50,773 nt of DNA from Flavobacteriales bacterium (GTDB taxonomy: Bacteria; Bacteroidota; Bacteroidia; Flavobacteriales_G; Salibacteraceae). The stretch's first letter is position 1. The number at the start of each line of letters is the position of its first letter. The notes beneath the pieces were generated by a model. The model had not been told where the DNA came from. It did no database searches and saw only the letters and a program-made list of their open reading frames with translations. Positions 15,861 through 24,993 of this stretch are shown here, piece after piece. The stretch spans positions 1 to 50,773 of the forward strand of contig JABMOM010000016.1 of assembly GCA_013204105.1 (NCBI GenBank), written 5' to 3'. The position numbers and the translations under genes were made by a program.

Positions 15861-16760
15861 ATGAAAACTACAGCAACAATAACACTGATCTTGAGCCTCT
15901 TGGTCTCCGTGACCTTCGCTCAAAACGACTCAGTAACAACTCAAGGATCAGACACCGGCGACGTCGAGGTTGTGATCTCACCCAAGAAAGGACAAGACTC
16001 AACCATCGTCAATGTTGCAGGAATGAAGATCATCGTTCTCAGCAACAACGACAAAGGATCAGATCGCATCATCGTAGACGGTGAAGAAGTCGACACCGAA
16101 GATTGGGAAGATGAAGACGAGGATAAAAAAGACGACCCCGTGAGCCACTGGGCTGGAATTAGAGTCGGTGTAAACGGCTTTCTCCATAACGATGGTCTTT
16201 GGATCCCATCCGCCGATCAAAACATGGAGCTCGATTACGGCAGAAGCGTAAGCTGGGATTTGAACCTTATTGAAAAGGATTTCAAACTCTACAAGCAATA
16301 CATCGAATTGGTGACGGGACTTGGATTGCACTTCGCGAACTATACGTTCAATAGCCAATACACCACTCTTCGCCCAACGGTGCCTTTCTCTTACAACACG
16401 GATAGCACGCGCCTATTCGACAAGAACAAGCTCAAGGCAACGTACTTGACTGCGCCTTTGATGATTGGATTCAGCACGCATAAGAAGGAAGAAAAGGCAT
16501 TCCGTTTCGCTGCAGGCGGCCAAGTATCTTGGAGAATGGGCTCAAGATTGAAGCAGCGATACAGTGAAAACGGCGACAACAACACGCTGAAGTACAAGAG
16601 CGATTTTGACCTGAACCCCTTCCTCTTCCATGCCACAGCGAGCATCGGATATGGACCCGTGAATGTGTATGCTAATTACGGCTTGAATTCACTCTTTCAA
16701 AATGGAAGAACCTCAGGTGAACTCAGACCATTCGACATGGGTGTCCAGCTTATGTTCTAA
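15861..16760 (+). CDS. Outer-membrane beta-barrel protein (PorT-like), ECF target
   Basis: A 299-residue protein with a signal peptide (cleaved after VTFAQ, about residue 21). The N-terminal third of the mature protein is a soluble segment with a very acidic run around residues 78-92 (DTEDWEDEDEDKKDDP), followed by alternating amphipathic strands (YIELVTGLGLHFANYTF, FRFAAGGQVSWRMGS, ASIGYGPVNVYANYGL) and a C-terminal Phe (DMGVQLMF) as in outer-membrane barrels. It resembles the PorT/outer-membrane beta-barrel domain of Bacteroidota. It is the third gene of the ECF cassette, has its own ECF-type promoter, and is followed by a strong terminator. Function is unknown; a role in envelope-stress repair is inferred. 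Confidence 0.82.
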   Translation: MKTTATITLILSLLVSVTFAQNDSVTTQGSDTGDVEVVISPKKGQDSTIVNVAGMKIIVLSNNDKGSDRIIVDGEEVDTEDWEDEDEDKKDDPVSHWAGIRVGVNGFLHNDGLWIPSADQNMELDYGRSVSWDLNLIEKDFKLYKQYIELVTGLGLHFANYTFNSQYTTLRPTVPFSYNTDSTRLFDKNKLKATYLTAPLMIGFSTHKKEEKAFRFAAGGQVSWRMGSRLKQRYSENGDNNTLKYKSDFDLNPFLFHATASIGYGPVNVYANYGLNSLFQNGRTSGELRPFDMGVQLMF

Positions 16761-16785
16761 AGACAACTCTGTTTAGTTAGGTTGC

Positions 16786-16824
16786 AAGAAGGTTCCGTAG
16801 TTCGCTATCGGGACCTTCTTTTTT
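16786..16824 (+). terminator. Rho-independent terminator of the ECF cassette
   Basis: An 11-bp stem (AAGAAGGTTCC with GGGACCTTCTT, one G-T pair) and a 14-nt loop, followed by T's, 25 bp after the outer-membrane gene. The T-tract overlaps the stop codon of the convergent glycosyltransferase gene. Confidence 0.85.
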
Positions 16825-18226
16825 ATGCCCCTTTCTTGTATAGGTAGGTGTCCGAAACAGGGAAGTACTTGAGCAACACGACCTCTTTGTCTTGCACACA
16901 AGCAATGTCTTTTGCGAATAGATAATAGAATGGTGTCTTACCCGCCTCATCACAAAATTCTAACCCTGCCGGCTCAATTTGACGTACATCCAATTGCTTC
17001 TTATAAAACATGATGGTGGCATTCATATAGGTTGATTTACCCACATGAAAAGAGGAATCTTCAGACGCCAATTCTTGAATCAGGCTCACTGCTTCTCGTG
17101 TATCAGCGTGTTCAATAAAATCCAATTGATACGTCGTATTTAAACTAACCGAGAGGTTTACAATGCTCACCCCTACCAACAAGAGACCGATGCGCCATTT
17201 CCACGGCGAAAATTCATAGCTGAAGATTAGCCAACACACGCTTAAGATCAACAGCGGCAGCAAAAACAAGGCAGTTCGGTCGATCAAGAAGGGGGATCCC
17301 ATGATGTAGTGTTGCAGAATACTCCCGATCGATGTCGCCAAGAGGATCCATGTGCTCCAAAATCCAGCCTGCTTCCACGTTCCTCTTCCTATGTTGATCA
17401 AAAGCCATCCTCCCGACAAGATCAAAACCAAGCCAAAAAACGCGGCCAAATAGACTCCTTCAAAACGGTTGTATAACGCTCTGTTCGCAAGGGAAAGCAA
17501 GGTGTCCGAATAAAATCCGGCATCGCCGCCGTAATAAAGCTCTTGTGCTGCTATCAGTCGAGCGATGGGGTACCCGCTCAGCGCTACAGCGATCAATGTC
17601 ACACCCACCAACGGCCCGAGCAGTTTCCTCCATTTTTTGCTGTGGAACATGACAAAAACGACGGCCAGTGCAACGCTGCAAAAAATCAGTAAGTAGGTGA
17701 AGTTTGAATAGGCGGCGAGGAAAGCCAATCCCAGCGCCAACCAAGCATCAAAAGGACGCTGTCTGCGCACCAATCTGTCCAAGTAATACACAGCCCCCAG
17801 CGTAAAGGCGAGCGCCAAAGCGTATCCACGAGCGGTCGCGAAGTAGTCTAGCAAATACGGCTGATACAGCACAGCGATATAGCCTACCCACCAAAGTTTC
17901 TTGAGCATGCTCCACGTCACTTTAAAGAGGTAGGTCATAAAGAGAAGCATTCCGGCCAGGGCCGGAATCCGCAGGGCGTATTCTGATGTGCCAAACAGTC
18001 CGGCAGACAGTTTCATCATCAGTGAATGCAAAACATGATTGTTGGCGGCTGGATAGTGATTGGTGACGATGCTCCAAACGTCGGCCGAAGCGTAACCGAG
18101 GAAGGTCCAGCACTCATCGTAAGTAAACGCCAGCGCTGCGGCCCGGTAGTGCACATAGAACAACACAGGTATTGACACCAGGATCGCCGCATACGAAGGT
18201 CGAATGTGGATGTCTGAAATGCGCAT
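16823..18226 (-). CDS. Polytopic membrane glycosyltransferase-like protein (GT39/ArnT-like)
   Basis: A 467-residue membrane protein with about eleven helices, then a soluble C-terminal part of about 90 residues. The first periplasmic loop has FTYDECWTF with the acidic pair typical of GT-C transferases, followed by HYPAANNHVLHSL and EYALRIPALAG; YFATARGYALALA is the next conserved loop. This is the topology of lipid-linked sugar transferases of the PMT/ArnT (GT39/GT83) group. Acceptor and donor are unknown. ATG 18226 is preferred to a TTG at 18241. It is transcribed toward the ECF terminator and divergent from the acyl-CoA carboxylase gene. Confidence 0.75.
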   Translation of the reverse strand: MRISDIHIRPSYAAILVSIPVLFYVHYRAAALAFTYDECWTFLGYASADVWSIVTNHYPAANNHVLHSLMMKLSAGLFGTSEYALRIPALAGMLLFMTYLFKVTWSMLKKLWWVGYIAVLYQPYLLDYFATARGYALALAFTLGAVYYLDRLVRRQRPFDAWLALGLAFLAAYSNFTYLLIFCSVALAVVFVMFHSKKWRKLLGPLVGVTLIAVALSGYPIARLIAAQELYYGGDAGFYSDTLLSLANRALYNRFEGVYLAAFFGLVLILSGGWLLINIGRGTWKQAGFWSTWILLATSIGSILQHYIMGSPFLIDRTALFLLPLLILSVCWLIFSYEFSPWKWRIGLLLVGVSIVNLSVSLNTTYQLDFIEHADTREAVSLIQELASEDSSFHVGKSTYMNATIMFYKKQLDVRQIEPAGLEFCDEAGKTPFYYLFAKDIACVQDKEVVLLKYFPVSDTYLYKKGA

Positions 18227-18268
18227 AGGTAGTTGATTCAAGTGCAGAACAATACCATCAAGTTTAAT

Positions 18269-18276
18269 TAGTTTTG
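18269..18276 (+). promoter_or_regulatory. Promoter -7 box for the carboxylase gene
   Basis: TAGTTTTG matches TAnnTTTG exactly, with a 46-nt distance to ATG 18323. No TTG at the -33 spacing. Confidence 0.42.
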
Positions 18277-18322
18277 GCCGCCATCTGCAAGGTACTGTAC
18301 CTAAAACCTAAGATCACAAGGC

Positions 18323-19864
18323 ATGAGAGAAAAGTTTGAACGACTGGAAGCGAAAAAGTCCGAGGCAATCCTCGGGGGTGGAGAAAAGCGCATTGAAGCA
18401 CAGCATAAAAAAGGAAAGCTCACGGCAAGAGAGCGCATTGAACTCCTTTTCGACAAAGGGACTTTTGAAGAGATCGGAATGCTCGTCACCCACCGCAGTA
18501 CCAACTTTGGACTGGACAAACAAAAGTTCTTGGGAGATGGTGTGGTCACGGGTTATGGAAAGATAAATGGCCGTATGGTCTATGCCTTTTCGCAAGACTT
18601 TACCGTGCTCGGAGGTTCGCTTGCTGAAGCACATGCAGAGAAGATCGTCAACATAATGGACCTCGCCATGAAGAACGGTGCACCGGTCATCGGCTTGAAC
18701 GATTCTGGTGGGGCACGCATCCAAGAAGGTGTAGTTTCCCTGGGTGGGTATGCCGATATATTCTACCGCAACACCCGCTCTAGCGGGGTGATCCCGCAGA
18801 TCAGTGCGATCATGGGCCCGTGTGCCGGTGGAGCCGTTTACTCGCCTGCGCTTACAGACTTCATTTTAATGGTTGAGCATACAAGTTACATGTTCGTCAC
18901 CGGCCCGAACGTTGTGAAGACCGTTACCAATGAAGACGTGACCGCAGAAGAATTGGGAGGTGCTGACACGCATGCATCTAAGTCAGGGGTTACGCATTTC
19001 GCTTGCGAAAATGAGGTTGAAGCGCTTGAGCGTATCAAGCAACTTTTGAGTTACATGCCCTCCAATTGCGAGGATGAGCCACCCATGCTTCCGTATGAAC
19101 TGGGAAATGAAAGTCGCCCTGCACTCAATGAGATCATTCCAGATAATCCAAATCAGCCCTATGACATTCGTTCTGTCATCGACGGTACGGTAGACGAGGA
19201 CAGCTTTCTTGAAGTACATAAAGACTACGCGGAAAACATAGTGGTAGGTTTTGCCCGTCTCGCCGGCCGAAGCATCGGTGTGGTAGCCAACCAACCCCAG
19301 GTACTTGCCGGGGTGCTCGACGTGAATTCATCGAAAAAAGGTGCTCGCTTTGTGCGCTTTTGCGATTGCTTCAACATTCCGCTCTTGGTCTTCGAGGATG
19401 TCCCTGGATTCCTTCCTGGTACCGATCAAGAATGGAATGCGATCATCACAAACGGGGCGAAATTACTTTATGCATTCAGCGAAGCCACCGTGCCTAGGGT
19501 GACGGTAATCACGAGGAAGGCATATGGAGGAGCGTATGATGTCATGAATTCAAAACACATCGGAGCCGACATGAACTTTGCTTGGCCAAGTGCGGAGATC
19601 GCTGTGATGGGGGCTAAGGGAGCCGCTGAAATCATCTTCAGGAAGGAGATCTCAGAGGCAAGTGATCCAGCCGCTAAATTGAAGGAGAAAGAAGACGAGT
19701 ACGCCGAACTCTTCGCCCACCCCTACAATGCTGCAGCACGCGGGTATATTGACGAAATTATCCTGCCTGAAAAAACACGTGAAAAGTTGATCCGGGCCTT
19801 CGAAATGCTCGAGAATAAAGTGGAAACATTACCTAAAAAGAAGCACGGAAACATTCCGCTCTGA
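18323..19864 (+). CDS. pccB: Acyl-CoA carboxylase beta subunit (propionyl-CoA type)
   Basis: A 513-residue carboxyltransferase subunit, which transfers carboxyl from biotin to acyl-CoA, normally propionyl-CoA to give methylmalonyl-CoA. Two crotonase-like halves are seen: N-terminal [54 protein letters not shown] and the oxyanion-hole-like [17 protein letters not shown]-terminal [26 protein letters not shown] and [17 protein letters not shown]. The alternative in this family is a sodium-pumping methylmalonyl-CoA decarboxylase subunit. No biotin carboxylase or biotin carrier gene is beside it. With the epimerase at 1046 it points to an active methylmalonyl-CoA pathway. Convergent with a small gene 7 bp away. 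Confidence 0.9.
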   Translation: MREKFERLEAKKSEAILGGGEKRIEAQHKKGKLTARERIELLFDKGTFEEIGMLVTHRSTNFGLDKQKFLGDGVVTGYGKINGRMVYAFSQDFTVLGGSLAEAHAEKIVNIMDLAMKNGAPVIGLNDSGGARIQEGVVSLGGYADIFYRNTRSSGVIPQISAIMGPCAGGAVYSPALTDFILMVEHTSYMFVTGPNVVKTVTNEDVTAEELGGADTHASKSGVTHFACENEVEALERIKQLLSYMPSNCEDEPPMLPYELGNESRPALNEIIPDNPNQPYDIRSVIDGTVDEDSFLEVHKDYAENIVVGFARLAGRSIGVVANQPQVLAGVLDVNSSKKGARFVRFCDCFNIPLLVFEDVPGFLPGTDQEWNAIITNGAKLLYAFSEATVPRVTVITRKAYGGAYDVMNSKHIGADMNFAWPSAEIAVMGAKGAAEIIFRKEISEASDPAAKLKEKEDEYAELFAHPYNAAARGYIDEIILPEKTREKLIRAFEMLENKVETLPKKKHGNIPL

Positions 19865-19871
19865 TGCGCGA

Positions 19872-20273
19872 TTAATTGGCAGAGGCATCAATAAAAAAGG
19901 TGCCGTCGCGATTAAAAAGCGGCTTCTGTTCAAGGGAACAACCCCCAGTCAATACGCGCTCATAACCAGTTGCCACTGTTGCGTCTAGGAAGTGCGTGAT
20001 CCCTGTAGGCTCGAAGCGAATGATGAACATCTCCTCATGATCAGCGCGGCTGTACAGGCGTCGGTAAGTGAATTCCATTCCCTTGAAGTTAGCGCTTTGT
20101 CCAGGCTCAAGTGGAACCAGTTCCGTGATGGAGTATTCGCCCATCACATCTCCCTCTGAAACGGCATAAGCTACTTGAACTTGGCATTTGGTCTGATCGC
20201 TGCTTGTCACGGTCTGTGCATCGGCAAAGGATAGCATTAGAACAAGCGATAATGAGGTCAATAGGTGTCTCAT
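19872..20273 (-). CDS. Small secreted protein of unknown function
   Basis: A 133-residue protein with a signal peptide (MRHLLTSLSLVLMLSFADAQ, cleaved after about residue 19). The mature part contains two Cys residues (TKCQVQVAY and GGCSLEQ) that may form a disulfide, and short beta-rich segments (FKGMEFTYRRLYSR). I recognise no family. It has a well-placed promoter 21 nt upstream, which supports it as a real gene. It ends 7 bp from the convergent carboxylase gene. Periplasmic location is inferred from the signal peptide. Confidence 0.68.
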   Translation of the reverse strand: MRHLLTSLSLVLMLSFADAQTVTSSDQTKCQVQVAYAVSEGDVMGEYSITELVPLEPGQSANFKGMEFTYRRLYSRADHEEMFIIRFEPTGITHFLDATVATGYERVLTGGCSLEQKPLFNRDGTFFIDASAN

Positions 20274-20294
20274 AGATGTTGGGTCGGTTCAAAC

Positions 20295-20325
20295 CAAATA
20301 TTGTCTTTTCCGAAACAAATCCAAA
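20295..20325 (-). promoter_or_regulatory. Promoter for the small secreted-protein gene
   Basis: On the minus strand TTTG (20322-20325), a 19-nt gap, and AATATTTG (20295-20302), one base off TAnnTTTG, ending 21 nt before ATG 20273. It is one of the best full matches in the window. Confidence 0.58.
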
Positions 20326-20358
20326 ACATAGCTCGCATTATTCCTGCGAAACCACAGC

Positions 20359-21057
20359 TCAAATGAAGAGAACGCGCAGAAAGTTCAATCCTTCCCTCAG
20401 GATCACTTTCACGCCCATCTTACTGAATGTCACATCCTTGCGAAGCTTGACGACGACTGGTTCGAGTGTCAATTCCACGTTTCGAACGGCTAGCTTGATG
20501 AATTCCATGTCCACCAAGAATCGATCGATTCGCGTAGCTAAAAAAACTTGCGCGCCCTTTTGGTTCATTCCCTTGAGTCCGCATTGCGTATCGGTGATCG
20601 GAAAACGGAGGATGCGCCTGAGTAGAAAGCGAAACGCCTCGCTCATCCCTTTTCGAAACCAAGGTACGCTGGCGTAATAGTCCTGCTCACGATAGCCCAA
20701 GGCGATATCCACTCCTTTTTCCAGCGCACGGATCACAGCAACCATGCTGTCGATGGTATAGGGGAAATCTGCGTCTGTAAACAAGATCAATTCACCCTTT
20801 GCACTGCCAATGCCAGCCCTGAGGGCAGCTCCCTTCCCCGTGTTCTGTGCAAGGTGAATGACTTCTATCGAAGGATCATCGGCTTCCATACGCAGAAATG
20901 CAGCGTGGTCTTTCGTCCCATCGTTCACAACGATAAGTCCCACGTTTCTGCCTGACCTCAGCTCAAGTTCGCGCTTGCTTGCAAGCGTATCCTCCACCCA
21001 AGTTTGGGAAGGGTTCAAGACAGGAAGTACGAGATCAATGGAGGGCTGGGCAGTCAC
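20359..21057 (-). CDS. Family 2 glycosyltransferase (dolichyl-phosphate-mannose-synthase-like)
   Basis: A 232-residue GT-A glycosyltransferase. Visible: N-terminal DLVLPVLNPSQTW, GLIVVNDGTKD with the nucleotide-binding Asp, NTGKGAALRAGIGSAKGELI, the DxD metal site in LFTDADFPYT, and TQCGLKGMNQKGAQ toward the C-terminus, a pattern shared with polyprenyl-phosphate mannosyl/glucosyl transferases. No membrane helices are evident. It starts at GTG 21057. It probably makes a lipid-linked sugar donor of the kind used by membrane GT-C enzymes such as those at 16823 and 25751; this partnership is inference only. It follows radA by 29 bp on the same strand. Confidence 0.86.
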   Translation of the reverse strand: MTAQPSIDLVLPVLNPSQTWVEDTLASKRELELRSGRNVGLIVVNDGTKDHAAFLRMEADDPSIEVIHLAQNTGKGAALRAGIGSAKGELILFTDADFPYTIDSMVAVIRALEKGVDIALGYREQDYYASVPWFRKGMSEAFRFLLRRILRFPITDTQCGLKGMNQKGAQVFLATRIDRFLVDMEFIKLAVRNVELTLEPVVVKLRKDVTFSKMGVKVILREGLNFLRVLFI

Positions 21058-21086
21058 GGGTCAAATGTAGGAATGTAGGCCTTGCG

Positions 21087-22454
21087 CTATCCGAATAGGC
21101 GCGTGAACACTTCGTCAACACGCTTCACGGGATGGATCGAGATGCCGAAAGCCTTGGTATCCAAGCCTTTTAGTCCATAGCCCGAGATGAAGATCTCTTC
21201 GAACCCAAGCTTTTCCGCTTCGCGAATGCGTTGTTCGATGCGCGTTACGGGTCGGATTTCTCCGCTGAGGCCAACCTCCCCAGCAAAACAAGTCTGACCA
21301 GGAATAGGGTAATCCTCCGAACTCGACAGGGCCGAGCAAACGACCGCAAGATCTATCGCTGGATCATCCACTCGAATACCGCCGGCCATGTTTACGAAGA
21401 CATCGAATTTTCCAATGGCCAGTCCACACCGCTTTTCTAATACGGCAAGCAACATGTGCAAGCGCCGCTGATCGAAGCCCGTGGTAGTCCGCTGAGGCGT
21501 GCCGTAAGCCGCCGTACTCACCAGGCTTTGAACCTCGATCATCATGGGCCGTGCGCCTTCCATACTCGCGGCAATGGCGGATCCACTTAAGCCTTCATCG
21601 CGCTGAGAGAGCAATACCTGGGATGGGTTATCTACTTCCTTCAATCCGCTGCCTTGCATTTCATAGATGCCGAGCTCATTGGTCGATCCAAAGCGGTTTT
21701 TTGAGGAGCGCAATAAGCGATAGAGGTGTTGACGATCCCCTTCAAATTGAAGGACCACATCCACCATATGTTCCATCACCTTTGGGCCAGCGATGTTGCC
21801 CTCTTTGGTGATATGTCCAATCAGAATTACAGGTGTTTCAGATTCCTTGGCAAACTGGATCAATTCACCGGTACATTCACGTATTTGCGCAACCGAACCT
21901 GGGACAGAATCAATCTCTGGGCTTTGCAGGGTCTGGATAGAATCAATGATGACCAGATCAGGTTCCGTCTCATCGATCCGCTCCATGACCCGCTCTAAAG
22001 ATGTATCGGTAAGCAGGAGCAATTTATCGTGCAGATCACCAATGCGCTCTGCACGCATTTTAATTTGATTCGCGCTCTCCTCCCCGGATACGTAAAGAGT
22101 CTTTGCATTCTTGAATCGCAATCCGAGCTGTAAGAGCAAGGTAGATTTTCCTATGCCCGGGTCACCGCCGATAAGGGTGACGCTGCCTGGAACGAGGCCG
22201 CCTCCCAGAACGCGACTCAATTCGCCATCTGGAATGGGAATCCGTTCCGCGGTGTCAGAACTAACCTCGGTGATCGGAACGGGTTTCTTAGGGAGGTGAT
22301 CGGCATAGTTCCGTTTCAATCCCGTCTTGGATTCCTTGTAAATGACTTCCTCTATCAGTGTATTCCACTCGTTGCAAGACGAGCATTTGCCCATCCACTT
22401 AGGGAAGTTGGTGCCACAATTTTGGCAAACGAATGCGGTTTTAGTCTTGGCCAT
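21087..22454 (-). CDS. radA: DNA repair protein RadA
   Basis: A 455-residue protein matching RadA/Sms in length and domains. Four Cys zinc finger (Cys10, Cys13, Cys24, Cys27), Walker A GGDPGIGKST at residues 96-105, Walker B LVIIDSIQTL, the RadA-specific KNRFGSTNELG, and a C-terminal Lon-like domain (FDVFVNMAGGIRVDDPAIDLA). It helps branch migration of recombination intermediates in the cytoplasm. It lies 51 bp after sufS on the same strand, and the GT2 gene follows 29 bp later, so a run of co-transcription from suf is possible but not shown. Confidence 0.95.
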   Translation of the reverse strand: MAKTKTAFVCQNCGTNFPKWMGKCSSCNEWNTLIEEVIYKESKTGLKRNYADHLPKKPVPITEVSSDTAERIPIPDGELSRVLGGGLVPGSVTLIGGDPGIGKSTLLLQLGLRFKNAKTLYVSGEESANQIKMRAERIGDLHDKLLLLTDTSLERVMERIDETEPDLVIIDSIQTLQSPEIDSVPGSVAQIRECTGELIQFAKESETPVILIGHITKEGNIAGPKVMEHMVDVVLQFEGDRQHLYRLLRSSKNRFGSTNELGIYEMQGSGLKEVDNPSQVLLSQRDEGLSGSAIAASMEGARPMMIEVQSLVSTAAYGTPQRTTTGFDQRRLHMLLAVLEKRCGLAIGKFDVFVNMAGGIRVDDPAIDLAVVCSALSSSEDYPIPGQTCFAGEVGLSGEIRPVTRIEQRIREAEKLGFEEIFISGYGLKGLDTKAFGISIHPVKRVDEVFTRLFG

Positions 22455-22505
22455 GATGCGAGGCGAAAGATGCGAATTTCAGATGAGTTGAACTCGCGCT
22501 AAATC

Positions 22506-23723
22506 TTAGGAAAGCATCGTTACAGCCTTCTTCAATGCTGCAATGAACAGGTCGATCTCATGCTTGGTATTGTACACGGCAAATGAAGCCCTGACCGTTC
22601 CTGGAATCTCAAACCGATCCATCAATGGCTGGGTGCAGTGGTGTCCAGTTCGGACCGCGATGCCTTGTTGGTCTAGTATGGTGCCTATGTCATAGGGATG
22701 TGTACCGTCGACGAGGAAGGAAATGACACCGGCTTTCTTCTTTGCAGTTCCAACAAATTTGATTCCAGGGACGTCCATCATCTTGTCTACGGCGTAATTA
22801 TGTAGCTCCATTTCCCAATGGGCGATCTCCTCGATTCCGATCTCCATCATGAAATCCATTGCCTCACCAAAGGCAATCGTGTCGGCGATGTTAGGAGTAC
22901 CCGCTTCAAATTTGAAGGGTAAAGCATTGTAGGTCGTCTCCTCGAAGGTGACCGTCTCAATCATCTCTCCACCTCCTTGATAGGGAGGCATATCATTTAG
23001 CCATATCTCCTTGCCGTACAAGAATCCAATCCCTGTTGGACCGTACATCTTATGGCCGGAAACACAGTAAAAATCAGCGTCGAGTTCCTGCACATCGATC
23101 TGCATATGCGGAGCACTCTGCGCTCCGTCGATCAACACGGCGGCGCCCACCTTGTGTGCCTTGGTGATGATCTCTTCGATCGGGTTGATGGTTCCCAGTG
23201 TATTGCTGACGTGATTAATCGCCACCATCCTGGTTTTTCCAGAGAGCAGAAGATCGAATTGGTCCATGATGATCTCTCCGCTCTCGTCGATGGGGATGAC
23301 CTTGAGCTCGGCACCCCAGTCTTGACACAGCATCTGCCATGGAACGATGTTGCTATGATGCTCCATGGTAGAGATGAGTATTTCATCTCCTTCCTCAATG
23401 AATGCCTTACCAAAGGAGGTAGCCACCAAGTTGATCGCCTCGGTTGTGCCGCGCGTAAAGATGATCTCGTGGTCGTGCTTCGCGTTTACAAAAGCCTGTG
23501 CCTTGCGTCGTACTTCTTCGAACTTATCGGTCGCTTGCTGACTCAAGAAATGCACTCCACGGTGGACATTCGAGTGTTCCTTCGTGTAGTAACGTTCGAG
23601 CGATTCCACCACCCGCATAGGCTTCTGAGAGGACGCAGCATTGTCAAAATACACCAGTGGCCTCCCATGCACTTCCTGATGTAGGATGGGGAATTGTTTT
23701 CGTATGCTTTCGATGTCAAGCAT
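22506..23723 (-). CDS. sufS: Cysteine desulfurase SufS
   Basis: A 405-residue PLP cysteine desulfurase that supplies sulfur for Fe-S assembly. Visible: VYFDNAASSQKP near the N-terminus, EHHSNIVPWQ around the cofactor, SGHKMYGPTGIGFLYG with the Schiff-base Lys at about 225, and RTGHHCTQPLMDRF with the active-site Cys at about 363, the SufS-class form. ATG 23723 is chosen because the upstream TTG is weak; the gene then overlaps the end of sufD by 8 bp. Last gene of the suf operon. No SufE gene is seen in the window. Confidence 0.95.
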   Translation of the reverse strand: MLDIESIRKQFPILHQEVHGRPLVYFDNAASSQKPMRVVESLERYYTKEHSNVHRGVHFLSQQATDKFEEVRRKAQAFVNAKHDHEIIFTRGTTEAINLVATSFGKAFIEEGDEILISTMEHHSNIVPWQMLCQDWGAELKVIPIDESGEIIMDQFDLLLSGKTRMVAINHVSNTLGTINPIEEIITKAHKVGAAVLIDGAQSAPHMQIDVQELDADFYCVSGHKMYGPTGIGFLYGKEIWLNDMPPYQGGGEMIETVTFEETTYNALPFKFEAGTPNIADTIAFGEAMDFMMEIGIEEIAHWEMELHNYAVDKMMDVPGIKFVGTAKKKAGVISFLVDGTHPYDIGTILDQQGIAVRTGHHCTQPLMDRFEIPGTVRASFAVYNTKHEIDLFIAALKKAVTMLS

Positions 23724-24984
23724 CTTGGTCTTCAAATTTCTGATGAAGGAATCCTTCTACCATATCGCGGAGTGCATCGTTGGTGATCTGGGCGGTCACA
23801 TCTCCGGAAAATGCTTGAACCAAGAGTTTGGCTGCTGCAGCTTTACCAAGACCGCGGGTCTGCAGATAGAACATGGCTTCTTCGTCCAACTGTCCGATCG
23901 TACACCCATGGGAGCATTTTACGTCATCCGCATAGATCTCTAGTTCTGGCTTCGTGTTGATCGTTGCCCTCTCCGAGAGTAAAATATTCTGATTGCTTTG
24001 GAAGGCATTGGTCTGTTGCGCATCTCGATGCACCATGATCTTTCCGTTGAAGACGCCGGTAGATCGATCGCTCATGACGCCTTTGTATAGCTCATTGCTG
24101 TTGCAATTCGGAACAAGGTGATCCACATAGGTGTGGTTGTCTACATGTTGCTTGTCGCTCGTGAAATAGACGCCGTACATGTTGCTTTCACAGCCCTGGC
24201 CAGCCACGGTGAAGTTGAGGTTATTGCGCACCAATTTCCCCGTTCTTGTAATCGTTACGACCTTGCTTTGGCTGTCCTTTTCTTGCACCACTTGAATGGC
24301 GTTGATGTGCGCACTTTCTGGCCCATCGTTTTGGATCAAGTACAGTGATGCATCCCCTCCTTGTTCGACTTTCAATTCAGTAACCGCGTTGGTAAACGAC
24401 CCCTCGTTTTCATGGCCTTCATGCAGGCTAATGAATTCAGCCTTTGCCATCTCACCGACTACGATGAGGTTGCGAATGTTGTTTGCCTGTCGTTTGCCTG
24501 CACAGATGTTCAAGATGCAGATAGGTTTGGACAGAGAGGTGTTCTTCTCAACCGTGATGAAAGAGCCATCTAAGAAGTAACTGGTATTCAATGCGTGAAA
24601 CGCTTGGGTCTCACTGTCGATGTACTGGTCGAGGTGTTGGAGCATTTGCTGCTTTCGTTCCCCTTCAGCCAAGCGCATAGAAGTCACTTCTACCCCTTCA
24701 ATATGCTCTGTATCAGAGAACTTTTTCGAGTATTCGCCGTTGACGAAAACGAGGTATTGGGCGTCTAGTCCCGGTACACGAAATGCATCGATGGAATCAA
24801 TATTCGGCACATTGCGAACGTATTCGGATTCAACCAGAGACGTTACGCGTGTGTACTTCCAATATTCATCCCTCGTCGTTGGAAAGTCCAAGCCGTTGTG
24901 GATCACTGCACGGGCATTTCCTTGGACCGGAAATAAGGCCGTGAGCTGATCGAACTGCTTGAGAAAATCAAGTTTGTTTGCCAT
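23716..24984 (-). CDS. sufD: Fe-S assembly scaffold protein SufD
   Basis: A 422-residue SufD, part of the SufBCD scaffold on which Fe-S clusters are built. Its beta-helix core ends in the conserved segment of SufB/SufD: GKIMVHRDAQQTNAFQSN, LSERATINTKPELEIYADDV and KCSHGCTIGQLDEEAMFYLQ, the last with the conserved Cys/His. ATG 24984 is preferred to GTG 24993 because it lies 9 bp after sufC's stop. Overlaps sufS by 8 bp. Confidence 0.93.
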   Translation of the reverse strand: MANKLDFLKQFDQLTALFPVQGNARAVIHNGLDFPTTRDEYWKYTRVTSLVESEYVRNVPNIDSIDAFRVPGLDAQYLVFVNGEYSKKFSDTEHIEGVEVTSMRLAEGERKQQMLQHLDQYIDSETQAFHALNTSYFLDGSFITVEKNTSLSKPICILNICAGKRQANNIRNLIVVGEMAKAEFISLHEGHENEGSFTNAVTELKVEQGGDASLYLIQNDGPESAHINAIQVVQEKDSQSKVVTITRTGKLVRNNLNFTVAGQGCESNMYGVYFTSDKQHVDNHTYVDHLVPNCNSNELYKGVMSDRSTGVFNGKIMVHRDAQQTNAFQSNQNILLSERATINTKPELEIYADDVKCSHGCTIGQLDEEAMFYLQTRGLGKAAAAKLLVQAFSGDVTAQITNDALRDMVEGFLHQKFEDQDA

Positions 24985-24993
24985 AGTGTTCAC

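Noticed and set aside
14257-16760. FecI/FecR/TonB-type ECF cassette
   Set aside because: The anti-sigma lacks a FecR domain and the barrel is too short and has no plug, so this is not an iron-uptake type cassette.
23052-23684. A 210-residue plus-strand reading frame inside sufS
   Set aside because: Antisense to a conserved desulfurase, no domain, no promoter.
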